Assembly: GCF_900110345.1 (NCBI RefSeq)
Contig: NZ_FODJ01000008.1
Span: 62,001 to 126,000 of the forward strand
Direction of reading: 5' to 3'
Length of the DNA stretch: 64,000 nucleotides
Source: Amphibacillus marinus
GTDB taxonomy: Bacteria > Bacillota > Bacilli > Bacillales > Amphibacillaceae
Below the pieces are notes generated by a model. It made no database searches and was not told where the DNA came from. It was given only the letters and a program-made list of their open reading frames with translations. Shown piece by piece: positions 46,393 to 55,545 of the stretch (its first letter is position 1; each line of letters begins with the position of its first letter). Made by a program: the position numbers and the translations under genes.

Positions 46393-47679
46393 ATGAAATT
46401 AAAGGGTTTAGCTTTATGCCTTTTGACACTCATGGTCATAACAGCTTGTGGAACTACGAATAGTGGAAATAATGAAAACGAATTCATTTTTGCGACATGG
46501 GCTGCCGGGGAAGAATTACAGGAGTTTGAGGAAATTATTAATCAAGTAAATGAAAATGCGGATGGAGAATATACCGTAAAAGCATTAAGTATTCCATCAG
46601 ATTACTATATAAAACTTGCAACACAGATTTCTTCTAATAATGCTCCTGATTTCTTTTGGATGACACAAGAGTTAATCTCACGCTATGCAAATCTAGGTGC
46701 CATTACCGATTTAACTGAGAAGCTAGAACAAAGTGAACAGTTAACACCAGATTTATTTTATGATGGTGTGCTCGCATCAGCCACTTATGAAGATCGTTAC
46801 TATGGTGTACCGTGGATTGCAAATCCACTAATGATTTATTACAACAAAGATTTATTTGATCAAGAAGGAATTGACCATCCATCTCCTACCGATCCATGGA
46901 CGTGGGATGAGTTTATCGAGGTTGCCAAGGAACTAACTGTGATCAAACAAGATGGTAATGGGAATGATTATCAACAATTTGGGACAGTCGTTGACGGTTG
47001 GCCGAATATTGAAACGTTTATGTGGGCAGGTGGCGGAGATATTATTGCAGAAGATGGGGAAGATATTTTAATTGATTCTGCAGAATCGCTTGAAGGCTTA
47101 TCAATCTTAAATGAAATTTTAACATCAGGAATTACCCCAAGCTATGCCCAGGTATCTAGTCTAGGATCTAATAACGTTTGGTTCGAAAAACAACGTGCCG
47201 CTATGTTTATGGGCGGTATTCAAGATAACTTCGAAGAAAAGATGACGAGATGGGAAGAGGAAGAGCAATTTGAAATTGGCTATACACCAATGCCAGTTGG
47301 GCAAGATGGTGAAGCATATGCCTTTAACTGGACCGCTTCAACCGTTATGAGTATTGATCAGGCGGAGAATCCATTAGCATATCAAGCTCTCGAAGACATT
47401 ACTTTAGAGTTTTTTAAATGGAAAGTTGCTTCGCCACTAGAAGGACAAGTTGAACGTGTGGTAGAAATAGATCCCCATAAAGAAGAAGCTCTTGAAACGA
47501 TTGAACAATCATTGCTAATTGCGCGTTCAGCTAATTATATACCAGAATGGGATGTTATTAATAATCGTCTCTGGGTTGACTTATATACAGGCATGCTTAA
47601 TGCTCCTGAAAGCTTCGACTATGAAGCTATGGCAAAGGAGATCGCCGACTTTGCTAGAAATGAAATAAATAAGCGTTAA
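46393..47679 (+). CDS. sugar ABC transporter substrate-binding lipoprotein
   Basis: A 428-aa family 1-type binding protein. The start is ATG 46393 behind AAAGGAGG. The signal peptide ends in the lipobox VITAC, then a linker TTNSGNNENE. Typical elements are FIFATWAAGEEL, SSNNAPDFFWMTQELISRYANLGAITDLTEKLE, YYGVPWIANPLMIYYNKDLFDQ and WTWDEFIEVAKELT. It probably binds an oligosaccharide and is the first gene of the operon. There is no ATPase gene nearby, so a shared MsmX-type ATPase is likely. Confidence 0.92.
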   Translation: MKLKGLALCLLTLMVITACGTTNSGNNENEFIFATWAAGEELQEFEEIINQVNENADGEYTVKALSIPSDYYIKLATQISSNNAPDFFWMTQELISRYANLGAITDLTEKLEQSEQLTPDLFYDGVLASATYEDRYYGVPWIANPLMIYYNKDLFDQEGIDHPSPTDPWTWDEFIEVAKELTVIKQDGNGNDYQQFGTVVDGWPNIETFMWAGGGDIIAEDGEDILIDSAESLEGLSILNEILTSGITPSYAQVSSLGSNNVWFEKQRAAMFMGGIQDNFEEKMTRWEEEEQFEIGYTPMPVGQDGEAYAFNWTASTVMSIDQAENPLAYQALEDITLEFFKWKVASPLEGQVERVVEIDPHKEEALETIEQSLLIARSANYIPEWDVINNRLWVDLYTGMLNAPESFDYEAMAKEIADFARNEINKR

Positions 47680-47692
47680 TAGGAGGGTCTTT

Positions 47693-48544
47693 ATGCCGAA
47701 ACAGAAGGTAGGTTTTTACTTTATACTGCCGTGGTTAGTCGGATTAATTGCTTTTACCATTGTACCAATGCTAATAGCACTCTATATCTCGATGACCAAT
47801 TGGTCGATAATCGGGTCGGCAGAATTTGTCGGATTAGCTAATTTTAAGCGAATCTTTGAAGAAGGCATGTTTTATGAAACATTGTGGATCACTGTTAGAT
47901 ATGCATTGCTAGCCGTTCCAATGACAATAGCAACCGCCTTTATTGTCGCCATTTTCTTGAATAACAATTTAAGATTTATTGGCATTTATCGAACGATCTT
48001 TTATATGCCTGCAATTGTATCAGGCGTAGCTGTTGCCATTGTCTTTAAGTGGGTGCTAGATCCAAACTATGGTGTAATTAATTCATTGTTAGCTAATTTC
48101 GGGATTGATGGACCAAACTGGTTATATGACCCGAATTGGGTGTTGCCATCATACTTAATTATGGCTGTCTGGGGAGCAAGTGGGGGCTTATTAACGTATC
48201 TGGTCGGCTTAAAGGATATACCGAGGTCACTCTATGAATCGGCCGATTTGGATGGCGCCAACTTCTTACAGAAAGTGCGACACGTCACGATGCCGATGAT
48301 GACACCAATCATTTTTTACAACATGATTATGGGGATCATTGGTGCATTTAGAAAGTTTACCGATGCATACGTGTTAGGAGGAGCCGGTAATCAAGGTAAA
48401 TTCTATATGGTTTACCTATATGAAGAAGCATTTGCCTTTTACAACATGGGCTATGCGACTGCGTTAGCATGGGTGCTATTTGTTATTATTCTTACATTAA
48501 CGATTATTATCAATATTAGTAAAAAATACTGGGTGCATACTTAA
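47693..48544 (+). CDS. sugar ABC transporter permease, MalF type
   Basis: A 283-aa membrane protein with six helices. It begins KVGFYFILPWLVGLIAFTIVPMLIALYISMTNWS. The EAA loop, which contacts the ATPase, is ESADLDGANFLQKVRHVTMPMMTPIIFY. It lies 13 bp after the binding protein, paired with the MalG-type gene. Substrate is expected to be that of the binding protein. Confidence 0.93.
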   Translation: MPKQKVGFYFILPWLVGLIAFTIVPMLIALYISMTNWSIIGSAEFVGLANFKRIFEEGMFYETLWITVRYALLAVPMTIATAFIVAIFLNNNLRFIGIYRTIFYMPAIVSGVAVAIVFKWVLDPNYGVINSLLANFGIDGPNWLYDPNWVLPSYLIMAVWGASGGLLTYLVGLKDIPRSLYESADLDGANFLQKVRHVTMPMMTPIIFYNMIMGIIGAFRKFTDAYVLGGAGNQGKFYMVYLYEEAFAFYNMGYATALAWVLFVIILTLTIIINISKKYWVHT

Positions 48545-48563
48545 AGAGAGGAGTGTAGCTACT

Positions 48564-49406
48564 GTGAATTCAAATAGTCGAAAAGTGCGGATTAATAAGG
48601 CGATTTTATATCTTGTGTTATCGTTAGGGTCTGTCTTGATGTTGTTACCTTTTTTCTGGATGATTAGTACGGCACTAAAGCCTGATAATGCTATTTTTAC
48701 CGTGCCGATTCAATGGTTTCCGCAAACATTATACTTGAATAACTTTATCAGGGCGATGGAAGTTGTTCCGATTATGCGTTATATGTTCAATACCTTCTTA
48801 ATTGCTGCACTTAAAATATTCGGGGAAGTATTTGTATCAGCGCTTGTTGCCTATGGTTTTGCGCGATTCAATTTTAAATATAAAAATATCCTGTTTATGG
48901 TTTTATTAGCAACTATGATGCTGCCATATGAAGTAACAATGATCCCGACCTTTATCATTTGGTCAAGATTAGGTTTTGCTGATAGCTATGTCCCATTAAT
49001 TTTACCGGCATACTTTGGCTCGGCATCGTTTATCTTCTTTTTAAGAATGTACTTTCAAACATATCCAAAAGAGCTAGAGGAGTCCGCATTAATTGATGGT
49101 GCGAGTTATTTGCAAATTTTCATCCGAATCTTCGTTCCGCTGTCAAAGGCTGCGCTCATGACGATCGGGATGTGGTCATTTATGGGTACATGGAATGATT
49201 TATTAGGTCAATTAATTTATATTAATTCACCTGAGAAGTATACGATTCAATTAGGTCTTGCTTCATTTAGTAATATGACAGGCGAGACACTCTGGGGGCC
49301 GCTGATGGCCGCCTCATTCATTGCCTTAATACCCGTCATTTTAATCCTTCTATTTGCACAACGCTACTTTACAGAAGGGGTTAAGATGTCAGGGATTAAA
49401 GGATAA
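48564..49406 (+). CDS. sugar ABC transporter permease, MalG type
   Basis: A 280-aa membrane protein starting at GTG with GAGGAG 10 nt upstream. The EAA loop is EESALIDGASYLQIFIRIFVPLSKAALMTIGMWSF. The C-terminal RYFTEGVKMSGIKG is the classic ending of this permease class. It completes a three-gene importer without its own ATPase. Confidence 0.93.
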   Translation: MNSNSRKVRINKAILYLVLSLGSVLMLLPFFWMISTALKPDNAIFTVPIQWFPQTLYLNNFIRAMEVVPIMRYMFNTFLIAALKIFGEVFVSALVAYGFARFNFKYKNILFMVLLATMMLPYEVTMIPTFIIWSRLGFADSYVPLILPAYFGSASFIFFLRMYFQTYPKELEESALIDGASYLQIFIRIFVPLSKAALMTIGMWSFMGTWNDLLGQLIYINSPEKYTIQLGLASFSNMTGETLWGPLMAASFIALIPVILILLFAQRYFTEGVKMSGIKG

Positions 49407-49433
49407 ATTATTAACCTTAGGGGAGGAAGTAAC

Positions 49434-49982
49434 ATGTTTAAAAAGGTATTATTAACAATTGGTTTAATTGCATCAGTAATCGTTTTTATAGGATGCCAGC
49501 AAGCAGCTGAAGGTGGCGATTTATTCTTCTACACGCAAACAGCAGATGAAATCGCAAACTGGACATCAATGGTAACACCAGGTGGTGGAGAAGGCTCAGT
49601 TGAGCTTGGTGATGATGTTGCCATCATTAAAGCTGCAGAAGATGGTTGGGGTGGTGTTCAATCGGAGGAAGTATCGATTGACCTAACAAAAGATCCGATG
49701 TTCTTTGTACGTGTTAAAGAGGCAAATGATGGTTTTATGTGGGGAGCAAAATTCGTACCAAATTCACCAGCTATTGATGAGCATGCATGGGGTGTTTATT
49801 TAATTGAAGATAATGATTTTAAGTGGAACAACTATGCTGCTGTAGAGTTAAAGGATAAGCTGGGCGAAGACTTTATTAGCTTATATGGTGAAGAGATTGA
49901 AGGTGTGTTATGGATTTATGCAACAGGTGGTCCAGAAGCTGAAGTTGAAATTTCAGAAGTGAAAATGTTAAACCAAGAGTAA
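49434..49982 (+). CDS. 182-aa lipoprotein of unknown function in the glycan operon
   Basis: The N-terminus MFKKVLLTIGLIASVIVFIGC is a lipoprotein signal with Cys21. The mature part is rich in Trp, Gly and acidic residues (TADEIANWTSMVTPGGGEGSVELGDDVAII, EDGWGGVQSEEVSIDLTKDPMFFVRV, WIYATGGPEAEVEISEVKM) and looks like a single beta-sandwich, similar in pattern to carbohydrate-binding modules. I recognise no family. It probably sits on the outer face of the membrane and may bind the glycan for the adjacent 650-aa protein. GGGGAGGAAG gives a strong start. Confidence 0.7.
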   Translation: MFKKVLLTIGLIASVIVFIGCQQAAEGGDLFFYTQTADEIANWTSMVTPGGGEGSVELGDDVAIIKAAEDGWGGVQSEEVSIDLTKDPMFFVRVKEANDGFMWGAKFVPNSPAIDEHAWGVYLIEDNDFKWNNYAAVELKDKLGEDFISLYGEEIEGVLWIYATGGPEAEVEISEVKMLNQE

Positions 49983-50150
49983 GTAATGATGTGCCAATAG
50001 TTTGAAAATCAGAATGAAGCAGGCATTTTTCAATCAAAGTCAGGATTAAGAGCCAGGATCAAAGCTGATTGACTAAACCATTGGCATATTTTATTTTAAA
50101 CATACTTATCCCAAAAACAGCTAGAGCAGTTAAGTTAGGAGATCCAATCT

Positions 50151-52103
50151 ATGTATGCATATAACAAACTGAAGATACGATTAGGACTAATCATATTTAC
50201 ATGCTTTTTAGCGGGGTGTGATCAGGATATGAAAACGAGTAAAGATCTAAACCTCGATAAAGAAGTATTAAGGGTGTCATTGTATAACGAAGCAAGTCCA
50301 ACTGATTATCAACTTATTGACTGGCAAGATCGCGCATTGGCCTTTGATCGTTTGATTTTTGACCAAGAAGCTGAAGGTAATTATCTCCCGCTTATTTGGG
50401 ACGACAGGCAGTATAATTCCTTTGGTCTGCCAGCATATGTTGGCGATGGCCGTTTGCATAATGATGGTGCACAAGAGGCTGTGACCAATATAGCAGCAAT
50501 TGTAAGCGCTAGTTTATTGGGGGAAGATAAAAGTGAAGGTGAGGATTACGTCTCCCAGCTAAGTGCGTTTTTTAGCGAAGAAGAAGGTATTATCTTAAAT
50601 AACCCCGCAGGCAGTAGTGAAACAACCTCAATGTGGTATTTACTGTATCCGACAATCTTGTTTGCTCATGCGTCAGACTTATATGAGTCAAATGATCTGT
50701 TAAGAGAGCAATTATTAACAGCAATTGAGAGCTGGTATCAAGCTTATCTTGTTATGTACGACAATGGCAATCCAGATTTTGATTACACCGGATTTAATTT
50801 TAATACGAATGAACCATATCGCAACGATGTTTGGACAGAGCCGGATAGCGCAGTAGGAATTGGATTGTTAATGTATTATGGCTATGAAATGACTGAAGAA
50901 ACTAAGTATTTAGATGCAGCCATCAATACGATGGATTACATGGAGAATTATTTTGGTAGCCCACTTTATGAAGCACTAATGTACTTTGGGCCATATCTAG
51001 CAGCTAAACTAAATGCCTATCATGGTACCACATATGACATAGCCGGTTTTATGGATGACAATTTTAATGCATCTTCTATTCCGCGTGGAGGTTGGGGCTC
51101 AATTATTGGTCAGTGGGGTAATTACGAAATGAATGGGTTATTTGGCAGTGCGACAGATGGAGGCGGTTTTGCCTTTTCTATGAATACGTTTGCCGGGGCC
51201 GGTGCAATTGTGCCGGTGGCCGCATATGATGCGCGCTTTGCTAGGAGTATCGGGCAGTGGATGCTTCACCTCGCCAGTAATTCAAGGTATTATTTTGCAA
51301 CTGAAACAAATGATGAAAACCAATCATGCACCTACTTTAATAATGATTGTGCTGATATTGAAGATAGCATTAAATACGCCATTCCTTATGAAGGAATAAG
51401 AAAAGATAGTAATGGGAGAACGCCTTGGTTTGGTGGTGATCCAACTGTGTACGGCTGGGCTGAAACAGATTTCTCACTATATAGCGGTGCCCACACTGGG
51501 ATACTAGCCTCTTTAATTACCGCTACCAATATTGAGCAAATTCTTCGTCTTGATTTAAATGCGACAAGGTTTTTTGAAGACGAGAACTACCCAACGTCAC
51601 TATTCTATAACCCTTATCAAGAAGAAAAAGAGCTTATATACGAAGTGACGTCAGCTGGTGAAGTCAATCTATTTAATACGTTAACGAATGAAGTTATTGT
51701 GTCCAATGTTAATGACAGTGTTGCAGTCGAGATCGAAGCTGATCGTGCCTTGGTCATTGTCGAACTTCCGAGTGATGCTGAAGTAATCAAAGAAGACGGA
51801 GGGTATTATGTCAGTAATCAATTAATATCCACGGAGCTAATTGCTGTTGCGGTAAGTGGAATTGAAGAAAATGAAAGTGTTTCTGGCAAGATAACATTGG
51901 ATGTTGAAGTTGTTGCTAATTATGAAACGGAAATAGCTGAAATCACTTTAGAGTTAGATGAGCACACACTTATTTTTAATGAAAATGAAGCGGTCACTTT
52001 TACTACGAAGGATTACCGTTCAGGACCAAAAAGAATGCGTGTTGGCATAGAAACGACTGATGGTAAAACGGACCACACATATTTAAGGATGCAGTTTAAA
52101 TAG
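50151..52103 (+). CDS. 650-aa surface lipoprotein, candidate glycanase
   Basis: Lipobox FLAGC (Cys25) anchors it outside the cell. Residues about 60-480 show repeated helix-loop-helix units with aromatic/glycine-rich loops (YVGDGRLHNDGAQEAVTN, NEPYRNDVWTEPDSAVGIGLLMYYGYEMTEETKYLDAA, GLFGSATDGGGFAFSMNTFAGAG), resembling an (alpha/alpha)6 barrel of glycan-active enzymes. Residues 490-650 form one or two beta domains (VNLFNTLTNEVIVSNV, SGIEENESVSGKITLDVEV). Acidic residues in NDGAQE and WTEPDSA are candidate catalysts. I do not recognise the family. It may depolymerise the glycan outside the cell before import. Confidence 0.7.
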   Translation: MYAYNKLKIRLGLIIFTCFLAGCDQDMKTSKDLNLDKEVLRVSLYNEASPTDYQLIDWQDRALAFDRLIFDQEAEGNYLPLIWDDRQYNSFGLPAYVGDGRLHNDGAQEAVTNIAAIVSASLLGEDKSEGEDYVSQLSAFFSEEEGIILNNPAGSSETTSMWYLLYPTILFAHASDLYESNDLLREQLLTAIESWYQAYLVMYDNGNPDFDYTGFNFNTNEPYRNDVWTEPDSAVGIGLLMYYGYEMTEETKYLDAAINTMDYMENYFGSPLYEALMYFGPYLAAKLNAYHGTTYDIAGFMDDNFNASSIPRGGWGSIIGQWGNYEMNGLFGSATDGGGFAFSMNTFAGAGAIVPVAAYDARFARSIGQWMLHLASNSRYYFATETNDENQSCTYFNNDCADIEDSIKYAIPYEGIRKDSNGRTPWFGGDPTVYGWAETDFSLYSGAHTGILASLITATNIEQILRLDLNATRFFEDENYPTSLFYNPYQEEKELIYEVTSAGEVNLFNTLTNEVIVSNVNDSVAVEIEADRALVIVELPSDAEVIKEDGGYYVSNQLISTELIAVAVSGIEENESVSGKITLDVEVVANYETEIAEITLELDEHTLIFNENEAVTFTTKDYRSGPKRMRVGIETTDGKTDHTYLRMQFK

Positions 52104-52118
52104 AAAGCAGGTAATTAG

Positions 52119-53195
52119 ATGAACATAGATAGACATGACAACAACCCCATTATCACAACAAGTGATATTGAGCCTTCTCGTTCAGATTTTAAAGTGGATG
52201 GGGTATTTAATGCGGCTGCAACAAAGTATGGTGATGAAATCATATTGTTACTCCGAGTAGCCGAGAGCTTAAAAGAAACATTAGCAGATGAAGTGACCTA
52301 TCCTGTTCTTGAGCAAGATGAAGATGGCAATGATACACTCGTTATCAAGACAATTAATAAAGTGCGTGAACGTGAACATTATGACTTTTCTGATGCACGA
52401 GTCATTTATGATCGCTCTAAAAAGCGCAAAACAGTTGCGCTTACTTCAATATCTCATCTTCGTTTGGCCAGAAGTAAAGATGGAGTACACTTCGAGATTG
52501 ATCAAAAGCCCACTATTTTCCCACAAGGAAAGTATGAAACGTGGGGGATAGAAGACCCTCGGATCACTCAAATTGAGGGGGTTTACTATATCAATTATAC
52601 AGCAGTATCACCACTTGGTGCAGGGACGGCTTTAATTAAAACGACCGACTTCATCACCTTTGAACGGGTCGGTTTAATTTTCCCACCCGAAAATAAAGAT
52701 GTCTCGTTATTCCCTGAAAAAATTAACGGTAAATATGTTGCTTACCACCGCCCTGTTCCTAATGCTTTTGGCAATCCGGATATCTGGCTAGCAACCTCTC
52801 CTGATCTGATCAGCTGGGGAGAGCATAAACATCTGTTATCTGTCCAAGAAGAAGGCTGGGAGAATGGTAGGATTGGTGGTGGGGCACCGTCATTTAAAAA
52901 TGATAAGGGTTGGATTCATATTTATCATGCAGCTGACCACAATAACCGCTATTGCTTAGGGGCATTTATAACTGATATTAATGATCCAAGTAAGATTATT
53001 GCCAAAACAAATAAACCAATTTTAGAGCCAGAAGCACTTTATGAGGTCGAAGGGTTTTTCGGCAATGTTGTCTTTACGTGTGGCGTTATTAATGAGCATG
53101 ATAAGGTGAAAATATACTATGGTGCATCTGATGAAGTGATGGCTCTTGCAGAGATCGGAATTGAAGAAATCTATGATGCTTTAGGTATTAATTAG
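52119..53195 (+). CDS. GH130 beta-mannoside phosphorylase-type enzyme
   Basis: A 358-aa five-bladed propeller with no signal peptide, so cytosolic. The catalytic Asp is D146 in YETWGIEDPRIT, which in the family protonates through the sugar. Other marks are FNAAATKYGDEIILLLRVAES at the N-terminus, LFPEKINGKYVAYHRP, the GRIGGGAPSF strand and GFFGNVVFTCGV near the end. GH130 members phosphorolyse or hydrolyse beta-mannosides. The FNAAA and LLRVAES patterns resemble those active on beta-1,2-linked mannose, which is inference. It is 15 bp after the 650-aa gene. Confidence 0.9.
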   Translation: MNIDRHDNNPIITTSDIEPSRSDFKVDGVFNAAATKYGDEIILLLRVAESLKETLADEVTYPVLEQDEDGNDTLVIKTINKVREREHYDFSDARVIYDRSKKRKTVALTSISHLRLARSKDGVHFEIDQKPTIFPQGKYETWGIEDPRITQIEGVYYINYTAVSPLGAGTALIKTTDFITFERVGLIFPPENKDVSLFPEKINGKYVAYHRPVPNAFGNPDIWLATSPDLISWGEHKHLLSVQEEGWENGRIGGGAPSFKNDKGWIHIYHAADHNNRYCLGAFITDINDPSKIIAKTNKPILEPEALYEVEGFFGNVVFTCGVINEHDKVKIYYGASDEVMALAEIGIEEIYDALGIN

Positions 53196-53204
53196 GAGGA
53201 AATT

Positions 53205-54140
53205 ATGAACCAAACTCAACAAACGGTAGATAAATTATTAGTAGCATTTAGAGAAGAAGCGAAAACAAGTACCCCTAAGAAGATTATCTTCCATGGTGTG
53301 GAGGGGTATGATGTATATAATCCGACCGCCCCCTTTCAATGGAACGACCAAACATTAATGATTGGTCGGGTAGAGAAAAGAGATAGTGAGCACTCAAAAG
53401 CAATTTTCTTTCAAGAAAAAGCAGGAGAATTTTATCGTTTAGAAGGCATGCCAGAATATCAATTACAAGATCCCTACGTCTCATTTATAGGTGGAAAAAT
53501 TGTTTTTGGTGGAACAGAAATATATCCACACCCAGATGATGCAACTAAACTTGCATGGCGAGCAAAGTTCTATTATGGTGAGGATTTACTGGCTATGGAA
53601 GAGCTCGTTACAGGCCCACGAGGCATGAAGGATATTCGTTTGATTGAGCTAGCAAATGGCACGGTAGGTGTATTTTCACGACCACAAGGAGAACGAGGAG
53701 GACGTGGTAAGATTGGTTTTACTGTTATTAATAAGCTAACAGATTTAACCGCAGAAATTATTGACCAAGCACCGTTACTTGATCAATTTATTGATGAAGA
53801 ATGGGGTGGCTGTAATGAAGCGACGCTGTTGTCTAATGGGAAAATTGGTGTGCTTGGGCATATTGCAAAGTTTAGCGAAGGTGATGTAAGACACTACTAT
53901 CCGATGACGTTCTGTTTAGATGCTGAAACGGGTGAATACTCTGAAATGAAGATTATTGCTGAACGGTGTAATATGCTACCTGGACCTAGTAAGCGCCCTG
54001 ATTTAGAGGATGTCCTCTTTAGTGCAGGGTTAGTTCGAGTGGAAAATGGAAAGGCTATTCTCTACACTGGTGTGAGTGATGCGGAGACACAGTCGATTGA
54101 GATACCTGACCCATTTAGCGAATATGAGATTTATTTTTAA
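53205..54140 (+). CDS. DUF1861 family propeller protein
   Basis: A 311-aa cytosolic protein of the DUF1861 group, distantly like GH43/GH130 propellers: FHGVEGYDVYNPTAPFQWNDQTLMIGRVEKRDSE, DPYVSFIGGKIVFGGTEIY, VGVFSRPQGERGGRGKIGFTVINKLTDL and DEEWGGCNEATLLSNGKIGVLGHIA. It starts 10 bp after the GH130 gene and ends the operon. The conserved pairing with GH130 suggests an enzyme or companion acting on the same sugar. The precise activity is not known to me. Confidence 0.82.
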   Translation: MNQTQQTVDKLLVAFREEAKTSTPKKIIFHGVEGYDVYNPTAPFQWNDQTLMIGRVEKRDSEHSKAIFFQEKAGEFYRLEGMPEYQLQDPYVSFIGGKIVFGGTEIYPHPDDATKLAWRAKFYYGEDLLAMEELVTGPRGMKDIRLIELANGTVGVFSRPQGERGGRGKIGFTVINKLTDLTAEIIDQAPLLDQFIDEEWGGCNEATLLSNGKIGVLGHIAKFSEGDVRHYYPMTFCLDAETGEYSEMKIIAERCNMLPGPSKRPDLEDVLFSAGLVRVENGKAILYTGVSDAETQSIEIPDPFSEYEIYF

Positions 54141-54176
54141 CAGCAATTGTAATTACTGGTGTAGTTTTAATTAATA

Positions 54177-54209
54177 AAAAGCAGGATAGCAAATCGCTGT
54201 CCTGCTTTT
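54177..54209. terminator. bidirectional terminator after the glycan operon
   Basis: AAAAGCAGGATAGC pairs with GCTGTCCTGCTTTT, between convergent genes. Confidence 0.85.
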
Positions 54210-54216
54210 CTCTACG

Positions 54217-54438
54217 TTAAATTAGTTTCCTATATAAGAAAGCAAAGAGTAGAAAGAGAAAGACGCTTATAAATGCGATAATTAAGCCGTACAAGGCAGC
54301 AGTAATAATTCCTAAAACTAAACTGTTGTCTGCCCCAATGCTAAATAAGAACTGCATGAATGACAGAACAAATACAATAGTAACAGTAATTTTCATTTTA
54401 GCTATTTGAGACTTTTTGTGCAATATCTTGTTACTCAT
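54217..54438 (-). CDS. small two-helix membrane protein
   Basis: A 73-aa protein with a basic N-terminus (MSNKILHKKSQIAKMK) and two hydrophobic helices (ITVTIVFVLSFMQFLFSIG and LVLGIITAALYGLIIAFISVFLFLLFAFL). An AAGGAG site is present. No family is recognised and no link to the neighbouring glycan operon is evident. Confidence 0.58.
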   Translation of the reverse strand: MSNKILHKKSQIAKMKITVTIVFVLSFMQFLFSIGADNSLVLGIITAALYGLIIAFISVFLFLLFAFLYRKLI

Positions 54439-54500
54439 TCTCAGTTCTCCTTGATTTTCAAGTATTAATTAGCGGTGTTTATCGTCATTATAAATGCAAA

Positions 54501-54709
54501 TTAACTTTCGCACAATAAAAATAGTCATTAAGCCTTTAGCGTATTGGGAAGGAGAGATACTCAATACCCATGTTAACTTTCTTTTCAAGTTGGCAAGCTA
54601 TGCTGTTTGATAAGAAATGGATTCGCTACGGGTTAATACCTAGACTAAATCTTTGGTCAACCCTCAAGCCAGCTTAGTTGAACCTTACTATCTTGATGTA
54701 AAAGTTGAG
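54501..54709. repeat. family A repeat, compact copy A4
   Basis: A 209-bp copy that keeps both ends: TTAACTTTCGCA on the left, and the inward reading CTCAACTTTTACA on the right. It carries the AAAATAGTCATTAAGC block and the AGCCAGCTTAGTTGAACCTTACT block but has lost the interior found in A1. It lies between the small membrane gene and hssR. The other 150 bp show no feature. Confidence 0.7.
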
Positions 54710-54861
54710 AATGTAATGATAAGATAACGTCTGTATGTTTCGCCATTTCATTAAAGTGTATTACTGTAACAATTTGAACTGGCACGCTTTCGCTTTGAAA
54801 TGACGGTCCTATTTATTATAATGAATTTATTAATGTTTTAAGTTTTTATTTAAAAAAAGGT

Positions 54862-55545
54862 GTGAGTAGAATAGCAACAATATTAGTAGTAGATGATGAT
54901 TCGCATATTAGAAGGCTAATGACCTTATACTTAACTAAGAGTCATTTTGATGTAATTGAGGCAGGGGATGGCGAGGTAGCATTAAGTATTTTAGCCAAGC
55001 AAGCTGTTGATCTTGCGATTGTTGATATCATGATGCCTAACTTGAATGGAATTGAGCTTACTAAAGAGCTTAAATCCTTTTATGAACTGCCTGTTTTAAT
55101 GGTGACTGCTAAGCATGAGTCACATGATAAAGTAAAGGGATTTGAAGCAGGTACAGATGATTATTTAGTTAAACCGTTCGATCCGATTGAACTCGTTCTT
55201 CGTGTGAAAGCATTGCTGAAGCGGTACAATTTGCAAGCTGACAAACGGAATAAAATTGGTGAGCTTGAGATTGACCTTGATCGTTTAACGGTTTCCAATC
55301 AAGAGCAGATTGTTGAACTAAAGCGCAAGGAATGTGAGTTGCTCTTTGAGCTATCCCATGAACAAGGACGAATCTTTACAAGAACGCAACTCGTCGAGAA
55401 AATCTGGGGGTTTGATTATGAGGGTGATGACCGAACTGTTGACGTTCATATTAAACGTTTGCGCGAAAAGCTAGCTGTTTTTCCGAGTTTAAAAATAAGC
55501 ACGGTTAGAGGATTGGGGTATCGGTTAGAGGACGTGAAGCCATGA
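54862..55545 (+). CDS. hssR: HssR-like OmpR-family response regulator
   Basis: A 227-aa regulator. The receiver domain has VVDDD, phospho-acceptor D55 (AIVDIMMPNLNG) and the TDDYLVKPFD Lys. The winged-helix domain has RIFTRTQLVEKIWGFDYEGDDRTVDVHIKRLREKL, nearly identical in pattern to HssR, the heme-responsive regulator of Staphylococcus. The start is unclear. GTG 54862 is crowded by AAAGG, and no ATG is near. It overlaps the kinase gene by 4 bp, and an HssR-type box lies downstream. Confidence 0.82.
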   Translation: MSRIATILVVDDDSHIRRLMTLYLTKSHFDVIEAGDGEVALSILAKQAVDLAIVDIMMPNLNGIELTKELKSFYELPVLMVTAKHESHDKVKGFEAGTDDYLVKPFDPIELVLRVKALLKRYNLQADKRNKIGELEIDLDRLTVSNQEQIVELKRKECELLFELSHEQGRIFTRTQLVEKIWGFDYEGDDRTVDVHIKRLREKLAVFPSLKISTVRGLGYRLEDVKP

